Assembly (NCBI RefSeq): GCF_024763615.1
Contig: NC_077224.1
Location: 88,174,712 to 88,238,711, forward strand
Source: Phlebotomus papatasi
Lineage: Eukaryota > Arthropoda > Insecta > Diptera > Psychodidae
Direction of reading: 5' to 3'
Length of the DNA stretch: 64,000 bases
Positions within the stretch are counted from its first letter, which is position 1. Every line of letters begins with the position of its first letter. The notes under the pieces were generated by a model. That model ran no database searches. It was not told the origin of the DNA and saw nothing but the letters and a program-made list of their open reading frames with translations. This document shows, one piece after another, positions 24,431-37,330 of this stretch. Both the position numbers and the translations under genes were made by a program.

Positions 24431-24648
24431 GGGGAAGGTTTTCAGACTTCGCACACACTCTGGGTTCGAGCACGTTAGATTTTTTCCTGTATTTCTTTTA
24501 TGAATTTGACCTATGGCTTTATAAATTAAAAGCCGGTATTAATATAACCAATTTCCTGAAAAATTAGATCAAATTCTTTAAAGAAAGTATGAGAAAATAT
24601 AAAGTGTTCAAAGTTAGAGTGTGTGCAAAGCCTGAAAGCCTTTCCCTA
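24431..24648. repeat. MITE, family 'CGCACACACTCTG' (copy 2)
   Basis: The left end has 'acttcgcacacactctgg' and the right end 'agagtgtgtgcaaagcctga', inverse of each other over about 50 bp. GGGGAAGG/CCTTTCCC-like outer ends are present. Confidence 0.75.
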
Positions 24649-24793
24649 GTTTTCTAAAAAATCAAAAACCTTCAATAGATAATGAACTATTTCTATAAAC
24701 GAATTGAAAAAAAGGAATATACAAGCCTTTTAGAAATAGGGAAATCGATTTACAAACATAGAACCATTAAAATAAGTTTAAAACTCGTATACG

Positions 24794-25217
24794 GTAAGTG
24801 TGCCAAATTCCGGCCAGTTTGCAATTTCGGCCACCTTTTTTGTTCCTCGAATTTCCATGAACTTTTAGATTTTACGTACTCTAGAGATTATACAATGCAA
24901 AAGAATAACAAAAATGTAGCTTCGACAAACGAGATGACGTGATAAACACATTGGAAGAATTCCCGAAGGGCAAGAAACTATTAGAATAAAGGTGGCCGAA
25001 ATTGGGCACCAAAGCTATGTCTATTTTTTTTATTTATTTTAAAATGTATTATGAATGATTTTAGAGTAAATAAAGACGGTAAACTCTTTACAAGGTTCTA
25101 AGCAACACTCTTACAAAAGAAAGAATAAAAAAAATCAATTTGTATTTAAAATATTACATTTCAAACTTGAGACTTTGATACTTGCATGCAACTATGCCGA
25201 AATTTGGCACACTTACC
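24794..25217. repeat. MITE, family 'TAAGTGTGCCAAATT' (copy 1)
   Basis: GTAAGTGTGCCAAATTCCGG at the left is matched by GAAATTTGGCACACTTAC at the right. The interior has 'aatttcggccacc' and 'ggtggccgaaatt'. A second copy is at 41316-41760. Confidence 0.75.
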
Positions 25218-26885
25218 ATAAGTGTAATAAATTAGAAACCTAATAAATCTAGGCAAAGTATTTCTGTGATGGTTTATTTTCAAATCCCATAAATCTAATA
25301 ATTTTCAAATCAGTGGAAAATCTCGCTACAACATTATAATTAATAGTTTACAGTGGTTTCACCTGATAGCCCAAATGATTTTCACCCCTCGACTGTTACA
25401 TGTTGTCCACGCACGAAAGGAGCAAAAAAGAAGACAGGCTATTGTTCCTCCTGACCTAATTACAACGCCCATTCACCACGCAAGGTGATAAAAGACCCCG
25501 ACGCCTTAAGTAATTCTTCTTCCACTTTCCCAAGATGATCTGATAGAATAACAATGACTGTTTGCTCTTTCAGCATGAGAATTAAAAGTTGTTTTTCCAA
25601 GTGGAACAACTGAAAGTGATAAAGCTAACATTTCATCTTAGCTTTCTGCTTTTCCTTTAATCGCGAAAAAAACAATCTCAAAATAAAATTCTTGGAATAA
25701 AAAGCCACCCTTTGATACTTTTCTTTTTTTGTCCATCTTAAAGAAAAAATGAAAGTCTTTGTCTAATTAAAATAAATGGAAATTTTAATCTGTCGCTATG
25801 CTCTCAATTTTCCATTTTTTTCCTAATAGAAGGTGAATGGAGGTAAAAATGAAGCTATCGCCGTGTAAAATCAATTTAGTCCATTAGTTCAAAGAGCGTG
25901 TCAATCGAATAAATGGATAAGGGAGGAAATTGCCTGTACCCTGAGTAATTCACAAAATGGAAATGTCCCTCCTTTCACCTTTCATGCCCAAATGAATTGA
26001 GATTTCAGGGAAAATGAGGGTGTGATAAGCACTTGATACTAAATCAATGGTTTTGCTAGGCCTGATTCTGAGACATCAATTAAATTAGGAAAAAAGAAAC
26101 ATTTCTAGTCTCTTTGGCGTCAGCTTGAGGATTTTGGGATGATTAAAGTCAATTTAATCTATCAGAAGTTTAATATAAGGGCCTCTTATCGAAGTTTGAG
26201 AGAAATATTCTCATACGAAAACTAGGAGATATTAAAGATTTTTCCCTCATTCTGTTCTATTGAGATTACAATGGTTATAATTTGAAAGTCGTGAGTTACT
26301 TCCCTTTACTAGAATGGTACCGCAACAAGGTGTTTCGGCTGAGAGGGAGTCAGTCTTGGTTTGATCGAGGATTGAGGAGATTGAGGAGCATCAAGCCCCT
26401 GGTTCTTGAGCTATGGCGATCGAATAATTGATTGCCCTAGGGTCCAGGACATTCAGTCCCATTCAGCCCCATCAGTCTGGGGCAAAAAGTCACAAATCGA
26501 AAATTTTGAAATTCAATATCTTTTAACATAAATAAGATAGCGGCTTGAAATTTTTTCCAATGTCGTAAATTTATTTTAGAATTTGAACAAGGAATTCAGA
26601 AAATATTCTAAAAAAAATCGAAATTTCTTGCCCTATTTTTTTAAAATATTTTCCTTGCAGAAAATATCAATTATTACCTACTTATTTTTCAAAATTGATG
26701 CACTGGTGATTAATTCCTAAATGATTTGGATTCTTTGAATACGAAGCCGCTATCCGTTTTAGCATTTTACAGAGATTCTTTTCTAAAGAAATCTTTTTTT
26801 TTAAACGACCACTTGGGGTAAATAGTAACAAAAGATATGGAGCAACATTTTTCAGCACTTGAGAAAAGTAAAGTGCTGAAAAAAG
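25218..26885. other. Intergenic, no gene seen
   Basis: Unique-looking non-coding sequence. A GC-richer patch at 26280-26480 has short direct repeats ('attgaggagattgaggag', 'cattcagtcccattcagccc') but no sustained frame. Confidence 0.45.
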
Positions 26886-26889
26886 AACA

Positions 26890-27610
26890 TTCTTTTTTTA
26901 GTACATACCTATATTCTAATGTGTTTCTGCGTTATCGACTTTTCTTTGTATTAATTCTGTAGCGACTATTCAGTAGCTTTGAAACGAATAGGACGAGGAC
27001 CGAAGAAAACAGTTGTGAGTAAAATCAACACAAAGAAAAGTCGATAACACAGAAGCACATGAGGCCAACCATGTACTAAAAAATTGTTAAGGAGTAAGAT
27101 TACCTCTTTTATTTGGAATAGCACTATGAATCGTGAATGATACATCGGCTGATCGGCAGTAATGAACTTTAGTGGTATGGGAGACCGGGGCAGAATTCTC
27201 CAGCAAATGATATTTTTCATAGCATATAATTTATAGAAAATATGTGTGTATTAGATTGATAAATATTTTAATTAATAGGAAGAGAGGTGATTAGTTAGAA
27301 TAAGTAGTGGTTTCTTCAATATTCCTTGTAAGGCACGCTATAACATCCCACTATCTAATACCATCCGTGGCTAATTCTGAACATGTTTTTTTAGTACACG
27401 ACTGTTCTAATGTACTTCTGCGTAATCGACTTTTCTTTTTGTTGAGCCCTTACTGTTACGACTATATGGTGGTTTTGAAACACAACGAAAACCCGAGCAA
27501 AGATTGGAAACAACACAAAGAAAAGTCGGTAATACAGAAGCACATAAGAACAGCCATGTACTAAAAAAAATATGTTCAGGAGAATCCTTTCCCATTTTCA
27601 TTTTTCATTC
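26890..27610. repeat. Two MITEs, family 'TTTAGTACATG'
   Basis: The first (about 26890-27130) and second (about 27385-27610) copies both carry 'gcgttatcgacttttcttt' or a variant and the inverse 'aagaaaagtcg...acagaagcacat'. Open frames crossing them (27307-27564 and 27407-27601) are shadows. Confidence 0.7.
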
Positions 27611-27619
27611 GAATATCGC

Positions 27620-29304
27620 CAGTTCCCTTTCCATACTTTCCCTAATTCGCTTCAAGCTTAATTTAGTCTGTAGAATTAAGCTTGAATCAAGCTTAATTTA
27701 GTCTTTAGAAAATTAGTCTGTGAATACTTATTGATAACTCTCAAGATATTATTTTTTATTCAGATGTAAATATTATGTCTTAGATGTCGAAACTATTTAA
27801 AATAAAGCAAAATCCACTGAGGGGTATTTCATAAAAAAAACTACGTGTGATTTCTTTTTATCAAAACAAGGTACATGATATTTTTAAATAGATGGAGAGA
27901 TATATAGATATTTATTCATCGACAAGTGCTTTAAAAATGCAACAATTTAGAGAAACAGTGATTGCTTTTTTTCTGTTGCAACCTCCAGAGGCAAACTGTG
28001 TCAATCCTCCTTTACACGTTGTATAATACGGGTTTCAGACCTAACGCTTAGCCATATGGCTTAACTTAGGCTTAACCTAGGATTGGATTATTAAAGAAGA
28101 ATGACCTATTAGGTTCTGAAAGAGCAATAAAACTGGTCGCCATTTAGGATTTTGAGATCTTTGAGAACTATGCTAAACCTCTGGTATGAACACCGCTTAA
28201 GCCGTTGCAGAAAATCTACTTTATTATGCTTAGACCTTCTTATAAAGTTAAATTCTTTAACAATTGTTAAAAAAAAGCACAACAGTCCACTGCGACCGGT
28301 GTGTTATCCTAAGTGTTGTATCGTTTTTATTTTTTACATGATGAAAAATATTGTGATTCTTCAATAATTCATTGATTCAGTTCCAAGATTATAGAACTTT
28401 AGAATCGTTTCCCTGTTCGATTATTTAGGAACGTTTCAGCGTTCTAGGATCTTTTTATGTTTCTAGAAACGTTCCTGTATTTATTGGATGGAATATCGAA
28501 ATTCTAGGAACTTTATCCTCTTTCTTGGATGCGATCTTGCGATTTAAGAAACCCTTTTGTTGTTTTTGAGTTTATAGAAACAGAGTAATATACTTTTTGA
28601 GTGCGCTTCGTGTTTAATGTTCCCATCCCAAGCAGCACATCTTGGCTATTTAACTGTTAGATAACGTTTTCGTAACTTGTTTGGTTGAAATAACCGTTTT
28701 TTAACGTTGGCATAACGATAATTTCTGGTTAAGTTATTTTGTGCTGCTTGGGATATTTCTGTAATACGATCCCGATATTCCAAAAATCATTCCGTATTTC
28801 TGGTATATGATCCAACGTTTCTAAAAATGTTTCACACAGCCAAATGACTTGTGTTTCTACAATGACATACCCCTAGGAGTCTTAAGAGTCTACACAGAAA
28901 TCTCTTAAATTCTAGCAAGAGTCAAAAGTGTATTTTAAAGCAAAAATAATCTAGAAAAACGACCATAAAATTCTAATAGGAATATTTTCCCCTTGTGAAA
29001 TTTTCAAATAAACTGAAGAATTACGACTTACAGTTGTTAGAGAATTGCCTCATTCGGACCTGGTAGGCAGAAATCGATGGGAAAATACTGTGTGGAGTCA
29101 GTGAAATGATGATAAATCGTATCTTATTAATATTCAATCTCATGGAATGGTGAATGTCGAGAGATTTTCATTATTCTTCATTTTCCAAAGTGTTTCCTTT
29201 TGCCTTCGGTATATATAATCACAGAAAATCTCGAGGCGTGAAAATGAAATGTCTGAAAGATTAGTTGAGATAATCCCACAATTAGATTTTTCTCTGCCAT
29301 TCAG
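27620..29304. other. Upstream region of the synaptotagmin-like gene; repeats
   Basis: Contains a short direct repeat ('aagcttaatttagtct', 27653-27710), a remnant at 28020-28200 of the family seen at 250-470, a degenerate array around 28380-28820 and an inverted pair at about 28625-28755 ('cccaagcagcac' and 'gtgctgcttggga'). The first, non-coding exon of the downstream gene is expected somewhere upstream but cannot be placed. Confidence 0.45.
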
Positions 29305-29867
29305 GGCTCAATCCAGCATCAAACCCACAGAGGATTGGGACAATGGATGGTGCATTGTTGCGTACTGAAGATGTATCCTTGTCGCAAATGGCTCTCTATG
29401 GCATTGTTTCCTTTGTCATCATCTCACTCCTCTGCATCCTTATCTACGTGACTTGCTCCAAGTCCTACAGGCTCAATTGGTTTGAGAATAACCTCCTGGA
29501 AACCGTTTCTGAGCACGAAGACATCGCCCACAGTCAAGAGGCTCTCATCAGTTGCAGCACATCCTACAATCTCGATCCAACAGTTGAAAGTGCACGCCAG
29601 ACTGAAGGTGACCCAACCTTTTGGGTACCTGTGGCGAGAGCTGGACGGTCTGCGGATGCTCCCAACTCCTCTGTGGCCTCGGACGACAGTCAAATCCCAA
29701 CCCCAACATCTCCAGCTGAGAGCAACCGCTCTGTGGCATCCAGCACCGTTCCCATAGCCCGGAGTGATAAGCATGTCGTACTGGTCACCAGTCCCGGTCG
29801 CCTCAAAGTCTCCTCCATGCAAGCGAAGTTGGATCACACCAAAATCGATACATCGCTCTATGACACG
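29305..29867 (+). CDS. Synaptotagmin-like gene, first coding exon (coding from ATG 29343)
   Basis: Synaptotagmins are membrane proteins of vesicles that use two C2 domains to bind lipid and, in some members, calcium in regulated exocytosis. This exon follows a good acceptor ('tttttctctgccattcag', 29287-29304). It has a 38-nt leader and opens at ATG 29343 in the fly-like context GGGACAATGG. It encodes residues 1-175. Residues 17-38 are a hydrophobic segment (ALYGIVSFVIISLLCILIYV) followed by Cys-Ser-Lys, as expected for the single N-terminal anchor. The rest is a Ser/Thr/Pro-rich linker. The exon ends in phase 0 at 29867 before GTGAGA. The antiparallel open frame 29424-29837 is a shadow. The family call rests on the C2 domains of the later exons; a Syt-alpha or Syt-beta type member is a guess. 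Confidence 0.88.
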
Positions 29868-30023
29868 GTGAGAACAGACTCTTTAATTGCACGCCCATAT
29901 TGAAGTTTTCTGTACTTCTTGATTCAGAGTTGTCAACTGTCCCACAAGATAGATTAATAATGCTTAAGTTTTAGTAAAATATTATTTATTTAGTAATCCA
30001 AAAGATAGTGATAGACAAAGCAT

Positions 30024-30276
30024 CACTGAGAGAAATCCGAAAAAGTTAAAATAACATTCCGAAAATGTTTATTTTACCCTTGCAGTATTGATCCGAAATT
30101 GGTGTAAATATTATGCTTTTTAGGTTTATTAGGGGTTAAAGTTACTCTTTTTCATGTTAATTTTACCTTTAATAAAGTGTAAAATTAACATTCAAAAATA
30201 TAAATATATTTTTACACCTAAAAAGTGTTAAAGTTATGAGGAAAAAGTTAATCACAGCCCCGGTTTTTTCTCAGTG
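30024..30276 (-). mobile_element. MITE, family CACTGAGAAAA (copy 3, inverted)
   Basis: Starts CACTGAGAGAAATCCG and ends TTTTTTCTCAGTG. It is the reverse complement of the copies at 3373 and 14992 over about 250 bp, and lies inside intron 1. Confidence 0.8.
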
Positions 30277-30759
30277 TATATATGAAGGCATCAAAATATT
30301 GTAGATTTAAAAAGTTTGTGGTATCATGTCCACCGCCGTCTTAGCACTGACACCAATCCCCCGTAGTAAAACGGTAGAAGATCTTCTTAGGTCGTGTATT
30401 ATTACAAAAATCCAAGAAAATCTATAAATAAGAATTCATTTAGCAATGAACCCTTACTATTTACAAATATTGAAACAAAGTCACTCAAAAGTGGTATAAA
30501 ACTTTTAAGTAGTGTAGAGGACACCAAGGAGTCTGCTCTGAAAAAGTTTTGTCAAATTAACAACAAAAATTTATCAAAAGGATCCTTTTTATATAAAACG
30601 TAACAAAAAGTTCTGTCAAATTGGAGAGAAATATCCTTTTGACAAAATTTTAACAAGATCCATTTGATCCCTTAACAAAAGTTTTTTTACTGCTTAATCT
30701 CAGTTTGTCACCGGTCTGGAAGAGAAATGGTAAAAAATATCGTATTTCGGTCTTCAGTG

Positions 30760-31035
30760 ACCCCCCCCCCCCCAAAGCGAACATTTCCTGTTTCCCATAT
30801 GTTTCTAGCGTGCCGAAAAAACTTTTGGGTTTATTTGCTGTTTTCTGTCATTGTAGAATTATTTAGCAAGAAATATAAACACAAAATAAAAGCCAACTTA
30901 ATATTGAATGTGCAACCGAAAACTACAAATTGGCAACCTACGTGGTTTTGGAGATATCTTGTGAAATGTGTACGTAAAGAGGGAAAAATTTACACTAAAA
31001 TCGGTCGCATTTTTCAGAGCTAATGTCACTCCCTT
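30760..31035. mobile_element. hAT-type MITE, copy 2, left end decayed
   Basis: The interior ('gtttctagcgtgccgaaaaa', 'ctacaaattggcaacctacg', 'ggttttggagatatcttgtg') matches the other copies. The left end is replaced by a run of C (760-773). The right end reads CACTCCCTTG. Confidence 0.75.
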
Positions 31036-32352
31036 GTTATGAACCATGTTTTTTGGTTTATTTTGAAATTTTGAAAGTAATCGAGGTGAATATTTCGTCC
31101 ATAGATATCCATAACCGAAAAATATTTCGTTATCGAATTTTCGAGAACCAAAGTTAAATCACTTTAAAGGACATATTTATCAACTTACATAGGATTAATT
31201 AGGATGAGCCTTGATAAGGAGTTTTTTGAAAGTTCTTGAAATTTCCAATCCGGCATATCGGTTTCAATCGATAAATGAATCGGTAAAGGGCCTTAAGTGA
31301 AATACCGGAAATACCTTCCTCGAATTTATTTTTAATGTGAACGTTATGCTCGTTTCTTATACCAAAACATTATAAAATTCCCTATTCTTTAGCAAATTTT
31401 TTATTTCGGAATGGTTTTCTTATTTATGAAGTAATGTAATTCGTAGTAAACCGGTATGCACCCAAGTATAATGCGAAAAAATAATTCACGGAGAGGTTTT
31501 TCTTGTAACCATGGTAAAATAAGTGAAATGATCTAGTTTATCTCGGAAGAAATATTAAGAAAGCTCCTATATCATTTGAACAGTGTTATCATGATACTGG
31601 GGGTCTTCCTTCCAACCATTTTCTTCGAACCACCCTCGATTTGCAACCAAAAGGAAAAGGACATAACTTTAAAGATTCAGAGAAAGAAGTAGTTCCTCTC
31701 ATAGTAGTTCTTCTTTTCGATATTTAACGAATCAAATGGTTAAATACTTGCCTTATGATGACAAAGAATTGCCTTTAAATCCCCTTCATTCATCCCCTTC
31801 ATTAAATTGCATTCTGTGAGCTTTAATGTAAATGACAAGTAAATAACTGCCATTTGAACATAGCTTCTATTGCATATATATATTGCTCACGTGAATTATA
31901 GACCTAAGGTGAAAAATTCTCTTCTAGAAGCAAAACATATAAAATATCGCATTAATATTTTTTCCTAAACTTTCAAATCAATTTTCTGGATTCTTTTACA
32001 AAAATTAGAGCTGATGAATCTTGAAGATAATTTCAATTGCTCAAAACTATCCCACCTTCCCCTACAAATATTTTCAATTTTCTCAAGAGTTCAACCACTC
32101 CACGAATTTTACATCGTCATTGTTCTGTAAGAAGCTTTTTCTCCAAAGTTTAAAAATAACTTTTCATAGAGTACAAAAGGCGCATATTTTGAGATGATGT
32201 GAACTGTCTGGACAAAAATGAGAATGAATCTCAAAAAATTCTCAAGTAATAATTTTTGCTGGATTTTCCATGCCAGTAAATACTCAGAATTCATTAATCC
32301 CAGCACAATGCAAAATAAATGGTGTCTCTTACAACTCTGCAACATTGAACAG

Positions 32353-32902
32353 GACGCCTCGCCGACGCCGAGTGTCTCAAATGTGGAGAACACCCACGGC
32401 GTCATCCATCTCACCCTCCTGTACGACCCCATTGCGGGAATCCTGAGTGTGCGCCTCATTGAGGCGCAAGATCTCCAGCCGCGCGATTTCAGTGGTACTG
32501 CTGATCCCTACTGCAAGATTCGTCTGCTGCCCAACAAGACAAATGTGTGGCAGACACGGATCCACAAACGCACCCTCAATCCCGTCTTTGACGAGGACTT
32601 TGTCTTCGAGGAACGTCCAGCTGTCATTGGACGTCGCACCCTGGAAATCCTTCTGTATGACTTTGATGCCTATTCGCGACACATGAGTATCGGTAGTGCC
32701 CAAATTTCTCTAGCACATGTAGATCTATCTGATAAAGTTGAAATTTGGCGAGCTCTAACCTCATGCACGGAGCAAGATGCCAAGGTGGAATTGGGGGAGA
32801 TTATGGTGTCCCTCTCCTACTTGCCATCTGCTGAGAGACTCACAGTGGTGCTCATCAAGGCCAGAAATCTGCGTGTCGTCGATGACAGTCGCAATTCCAC
32901 AG
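32353..32902 (+). CDS. Synaptotagmin-like gene, second coding exon (C2A and start of C2B)
   Basis: This encodes residues 176-358 plus the first base of codon 359. C2A covers about residues 190-310. It keeps the family landmarks GTADPYCKIRLLP, KRTLNPVFDEDF and YDFD. By alignment with synaptotagmin 1, four of the five calcium-ligand aspartates are present (D220, D226, D278, D280) and the fifth position is Met286 in the stretch SRHM. C2B begins at about residue 320 with LGEIMVSLSYLPSAERLTVV. The donor is AG|GTATGG at 32903, phase 1. The upstream reading through 32218-32352 is intron, not exon. Codon choice is clearly GC-richer than the surroundings, which supports real coding sequence. Confidence 0.92.
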
Positions 32903-33380
32903 GTATGGCCCAAATCTCATTATTATTAGCATATAAATGGGAATTTCCGATAAGCTTTGGTTTTGATTCTCTGCCCAAAGTTCGTTACTTCGTTTGCAAT
33001 CCGTCACATTAGGTGACATACTTGATAATCATCAACTTTTACAGTTCCTGTGCAGTTAAATATCTCTTGCTTGAACTTAAACTTTGCCAAAGCGTGCTTG
33101 CAACACCCTGATCCTGAATATTACATCAATAATGTACACTATGTATCCGGAATTTTGAAACTAAGTACCTGGACTTTAATAAATGAAAAATGACTCATTT
33201 TTAGGAAACTTCTTAAAGGGATTTTTTTTTAAACTTTTTATAAAATCCGTTTTCTTTTAACTACTCATTTTTGCAATGCTTTGATTTAAATCAAGGACGT
33301 AGTGATAAAGGAGCAGGAAGGGGCGTTTACTCCACCTCATTTATGATATTTATTCATTAAATAAAAAAAAAGCATAATCG

Positions 33381-33517
33381 GGGAAAGTGACCATGCTTTG
33401 TACGGTCCCAAGCTTCAAAATAACTAAATTTTTCCTCTGTTTCATAGGAAAAACATAGGAAAAATTAAGTCATTATGAAGCTTGGGATTGGGACTGCAAA
33501 GCATGAGCACTTTCCCC
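33381..33517. repeat. MITE with 'ggggaaagtgaccatgcttt' ends
   Basis: GGGGAAAGTG-x-CATGCTTTG at the left and CAAAGCATGAGCACTTTCCCC at the right, with a shared 'cccaagctt'/'aagcttggg' inner pair; a 137-bp hairpin-prone element. Confidence 0.7.
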
Positions 33518-33821
33518 AACTAAAAAAAAATTTGAAACACTAAGATTTAGCTAACTTTAGGGATATTTTCACCGAAGAAAAGCTTTCCCATAGGATTAAA
33601 AGATTTTTTGTATAATCTTATGTGTTTTAAAAAAAAGAAAAACAAAATATTTTTTCTGGGAAAGCTTAGAAAATTAGGAAAGCTTTCAGGGAATCTCTCA
33701 AGTTTTCCCATATATCTGGCATCCAAAGTAATCAAAATCGTTTCAGTGTTAGTTCTTTTTCTTGATAACTTTTTGAATGAAAATTAACAGAAAGTCTTTG
33801 AAAGAAGCATTTTCTATTTAG

Positions 33822-34052
33822 GGTGAAAGGACCACCTATTGACACTTTAAGAACTCATGCCAGGACCTATTGACACCTTACTCTGTACCATTTGGAATAC
33901 GAAATTTAAACACTTATCCTTATCGAAAAACGTACATTAATTAAAAACGCCATATCACTTACATTTTATTAGACACATTAAATAAATTTCAACATTTTAA
34001 CGAAAGTGTCAATAGGGGTTTCCTGTCTAAGAGGTGTTCATTCGACCCTAAT
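33822..34052. repeat. MITE with AGGGTGAA...TTCGACCCT ends
   Basis: AGGGTGAAAGGACCACCTAT at the left, with 'ctattgacacttt' inside, is faced by 'aaagtgtcaatag' and TTCGACCCT at the right. Confidence 0.55.
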
Positions 34053-34671
34053 TGTTGATCATTTTCCCGGAATTTTCTTCAAGAAGTAGTCTCTTGATGT
34101 CTTTTGGTAGCATTTAGCTTATCAAGTCCACAAGAATCATCAAGATTAGGTTCAAAATTGACTTTAGGTACACATAATAATAAATTTATTGATCGATACC
34201 CAGTGCCCATATTACATAATAAAACAATAAGGACTATACAATACATATTTTTAAATAACATAAAAGTTCGAAAATAATAAAAGATGAGCAGCAGGAAATA
34301 TTTACAAAAAAAAGTTTTCTTTATCGATATTTCCACCAGAAAAAAGCTCATCATTGAGGAATATTTTATTAAATTTCAGATCGAAGTGTTCTTATCTTTA
34401 CAAATAATTTGAATCTTATAACGAAATAGTTAAATATTAAAAATAAATCTTGTAATTTTTCTGATTAATTTTTAAATGTATAGCAGCTCTTCGAATTACT
34501 TTAAATAACTTTTAAAAGTTGGTCATCAACGGTAAGACGGCGGTGGCAGCATAAATGGAAAATATAAAATTACTTGAAAAGGACTCGAGTGTAAGCACAA
34601 TAAATAATAAATAATAAATAAATAATAATCAAAATTGGATTAGGATTTATAATGATTTTCTTTTATAATTA

Positions 34672-35713
34672 GGGGGAAGTGGGGTACTTTTGAATTGGGA
34701 CATCTTTGAATTGAGCTACCTTTGAAATTGGACACTTTTTCTTATTATATTTTTAAAAGGAATTAAAACGTATCACAATGTAATTTAGCTTCGCAATTGG
34801 TTTGTGAAGGTAAGGTCCAGTTCGCTTTAAAAATAGGAGAAAATAACCCATTTTTAAAGCTGCCCTAATTCAAATGCTCTTTTGGACAAAGTTTTTTTGG
34901 AGATATCTCAAGACTAAAAACGTACACAGTAAAAACAAGATGAATTTTTCTAGTTGAATTCTATTAGTTGAATTGAACTGGTTGAAATTTCGAATAACAA
35001 CCATTGAAAAAATCAACTTGCAATTGAAAAGGAATCAATTAAATTGCAGAACTAGTAAAATTCAACCCTCGATAATGGCCCAAATGCAATAAATAGTAGT
35101 AATAATTACTATAATAGTAATAAAATGAAGCAACAAAATGTCATAAACTTCATTCAACGTCTGATTGAATATTGCTACGATTATCGCGTGTAATAGAATC
35201 AATTCGATTTTCGTAGTAATTTTTCAATCGATTATCGCAGCAAAAAGTTCAACTTTCAACTAATTTCGTTTGAACTCATTCTTCTTCTTTTTATATTTTG
35301 TGTAATTTCAGTACAATTGTTGAAGGAAAATTCAACTTACTTTGCTTTTCAACTTCGAAAATTCAACTTGTTTGCTTTTCAACTTTGCTTACTACGATAA
35401 TCGTTGCAAATTTACTACAATTATCGATGCTCTCCCATTACACGCGATAATCGTAGTAATTATTTTTTACTGTGTATAGTTTCCTCCAAATAACGGCATT
35501 CGAGTCCATGAGAACGTTTTTTATAACTCTGTCCAAATTCGTCAAAATTGTCAAAACCGTTGTAAGAAAAATTAAAGAGAATTTCCTTTAAAAAATGGCG
35601 TAAAGATTTAATTGTTTAACCCTTTAAGGACGATTGGGTGACTATCTATTTCAAAGCTCTTTTTCAATATCTATTTCAAAGCTGCCCCAAATTCAAAAGT
35701 GCCCCACTTCCCC
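34672..35713. repeat. Inverted-repeat element 'gggggaagtggggtac', with a nested insertion
   Basis: The left end reads GGGGAAGTGGGGTACTTTTG then AATTGGG; the right end reads CCCAAATTCAAAAGTGCCCC then ACTTCCCC. A decayed relative is at 39259-39455. The interior is interrupted by the element at 34924-35475 and holds a piggyBac-like end (TTAACCCTTTAAGGACGATT) at about 35618. Confidence 0.75.
34924..35475. mobile_element. Nested MITE with ACACAGTAAAAA ends, 552 bp
   Basis: ACACAGTAAAAA at the left and TTTTTTACTGTGT at the right, bordered by TA. The interior repeats 'cgataatcg(t)agtaat' and 'attcaac' motifs in both orientations. No frame is intact. Confidence 0.75.
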
Positions 35714-36449
35714 ATACCTACTCCAGAGTAAAAACTATGGAAAACTCTTTCTCAGGTTGTACATGCCACACATTCATACACTCAGAAAAATAATTGAGTA
35801 AAACTTACTCGAATCGATGTAGAATTAACTCTTTTTCGTTGTGATGTTCGATTGACTATATTTTAGAGTTGATTTTACTTCTATTTAGGTGTAATATTCG
35901 AAAGATTTGTTTTAACTTTTTTTCCTAAAATTTACATGACAAAAGAGTGTAAATAACTCTTTTTAAGACTGAAAATAACTCGTTTTAAGAGTTAAAATAA
36001 TTCGTTTCAAGAATTAAAAAAAAACGTTTTTAGAGTTAAAATAACTCTTTCAAATCCCAAAATGAATATGTTTTGCAATTCTATGTTTTTTTTTTATTTT
36101 TTCATTTTCTTTATTATTATTTTCTTAACCTCAAGTTCCCTATATTCCGAACGAAATATCACGTATGATGCACGCACATGTCTTCATGAAACACTGTTAG
36201 GCATATATCTAGTTGATGTTCCATATGAACTTTGTCACACGAAAATCTTCTTGACTGAAGTATTTTCTTAAAACGAAAACACTTAAGCATATACTTCAGT
36301 CGAGATGAAATTTTACATCGAAAAAAAGTAATAATTACATCGATATCCGACAAATTAATTCAACTCGCACGAAGAGCTGTTTCAACTCTATTTACTAAAA
36401 TTTACAACGAAAAAGAGGAACAATTACATCGATATTCAAAGAGTTAATG

Positions 36450-37070
36450 GTGCTATTCCAATGAAAAAAATGAGCATGTCTTTTTAGTATATTACTGTTC
36501 TCAAGTACTAAAAACACCATGACTGTTCGACAAGATTACTTTAATGTTTTCATTTTCATAGTATTTTCTATATTTTCTTTATCATGATTGACAAGATGTC
36601 CAAGATGTCCTCCTCTCCACACAAAAACTTCATATTTCCCCAGTCATCGTCGTGTTTTAAAATCATGAAATAGTCATGACAGGAACCGACACAAAAGAAA
36701 AGTTCAACCGAAATCCGAATTCGAATATTGCCTCCGATCCGAGCGAGCTTTCACCTGCTCACAATGCCATCTGACATTCGGTCAGTGTGGAGTAATCTGT
36801 CATGTCAGCTTGCTGGCGTGATGCAGTTGAATAGCCGGGAGTTGGCAACTTTAGCCTCAACCGCGGGTTTTCGCAGGTTTTCCATGAGTTTTTCCGTGAA
36901 TTCTCAGTGATGAAAAGTCGGCGAGCAGCATTAATATTCTCTACTCATTATTTTCTTTGAAATGACGTATGGGAACAGACGTGGTCTTTTTTAGTACTTG
37001 AGAACAGTAATGTGCTAAAAAAACATGGTCACTTTTTCATTGGAATAGCACCATAACTCAACTATGCCAT
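36450..37070. repeat. Composite 'TTTAGTACATG' family element
   Basis: 'gtgctattccaatgaaaaaa' at the left is faced by 'tttttcattggaatagcac' at the right, about 600 bp apart. The interior has 'agtactaaaaacaccatgac' and 'cttgagaacagtaatgtgc' as inverse elements. Confidence 0.7.
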
Positions 37071-37138
37071 AGGGTTGTCTTAACTTTTTAGGTTTTTTCT
37101 TAGTGTAGGATGCTCTTCTTAATTATTGTGGTCCAGAG

Positions 37139-37330
37139 GAAACTGGGGCACCACCAAACACGGGGTAGCACCAAACCCTAATTTTTATTTCTAAAATACT
37201 TAAACTATCACGATCATTCCTTCAGTGGATAAGCATACCTATAATACCTATAAATTTCTATAAGCCATGTCCTCTGAAGCCGAATATCTGATTAAAAAAT
37301 CGGAGTGTTTGGTGGTGCCCCAATTTTCCC
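37139..37330. repeat. MITE with 'actggggcaccaccaaacac' ends
   Basis: The left end 'actggggcaccaccaaacac' is faced by 'gtgtttggtggtgccccaat' at the right. A related pair of ends is at 38318-38360 and 39195-39230, just past the gene. Confidence 0.75.

Larger units (their letters stand above)
29868..32352 (+). other. Intron 1 of the synaptotagmin-like gene
   Basis: A 2.5-kb intron from GTGAGA (29868) to 'gcaacattgaacag' (32352). The joining phase is 0 on both sides. It contains a CACTGAG MITE (30024-30276) and a hAT-type MITE (about 30760-31035). The acceptor has a poor pyrimidine tract, so a small additional exon or a different acceptor nearby cannot be excluded. Confidence 0.75.

Noticed and set aside
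29424..29837. 137-codon open frame (minus)
   Set aside because: Antisense shadow of the synaptotagmin first coding exon.
32218..32352. Reading upstream of C2A as coding
   Set aside because: No homology, AT-rich, and the join 29867/32353 in phase 0 explains the gene without it.
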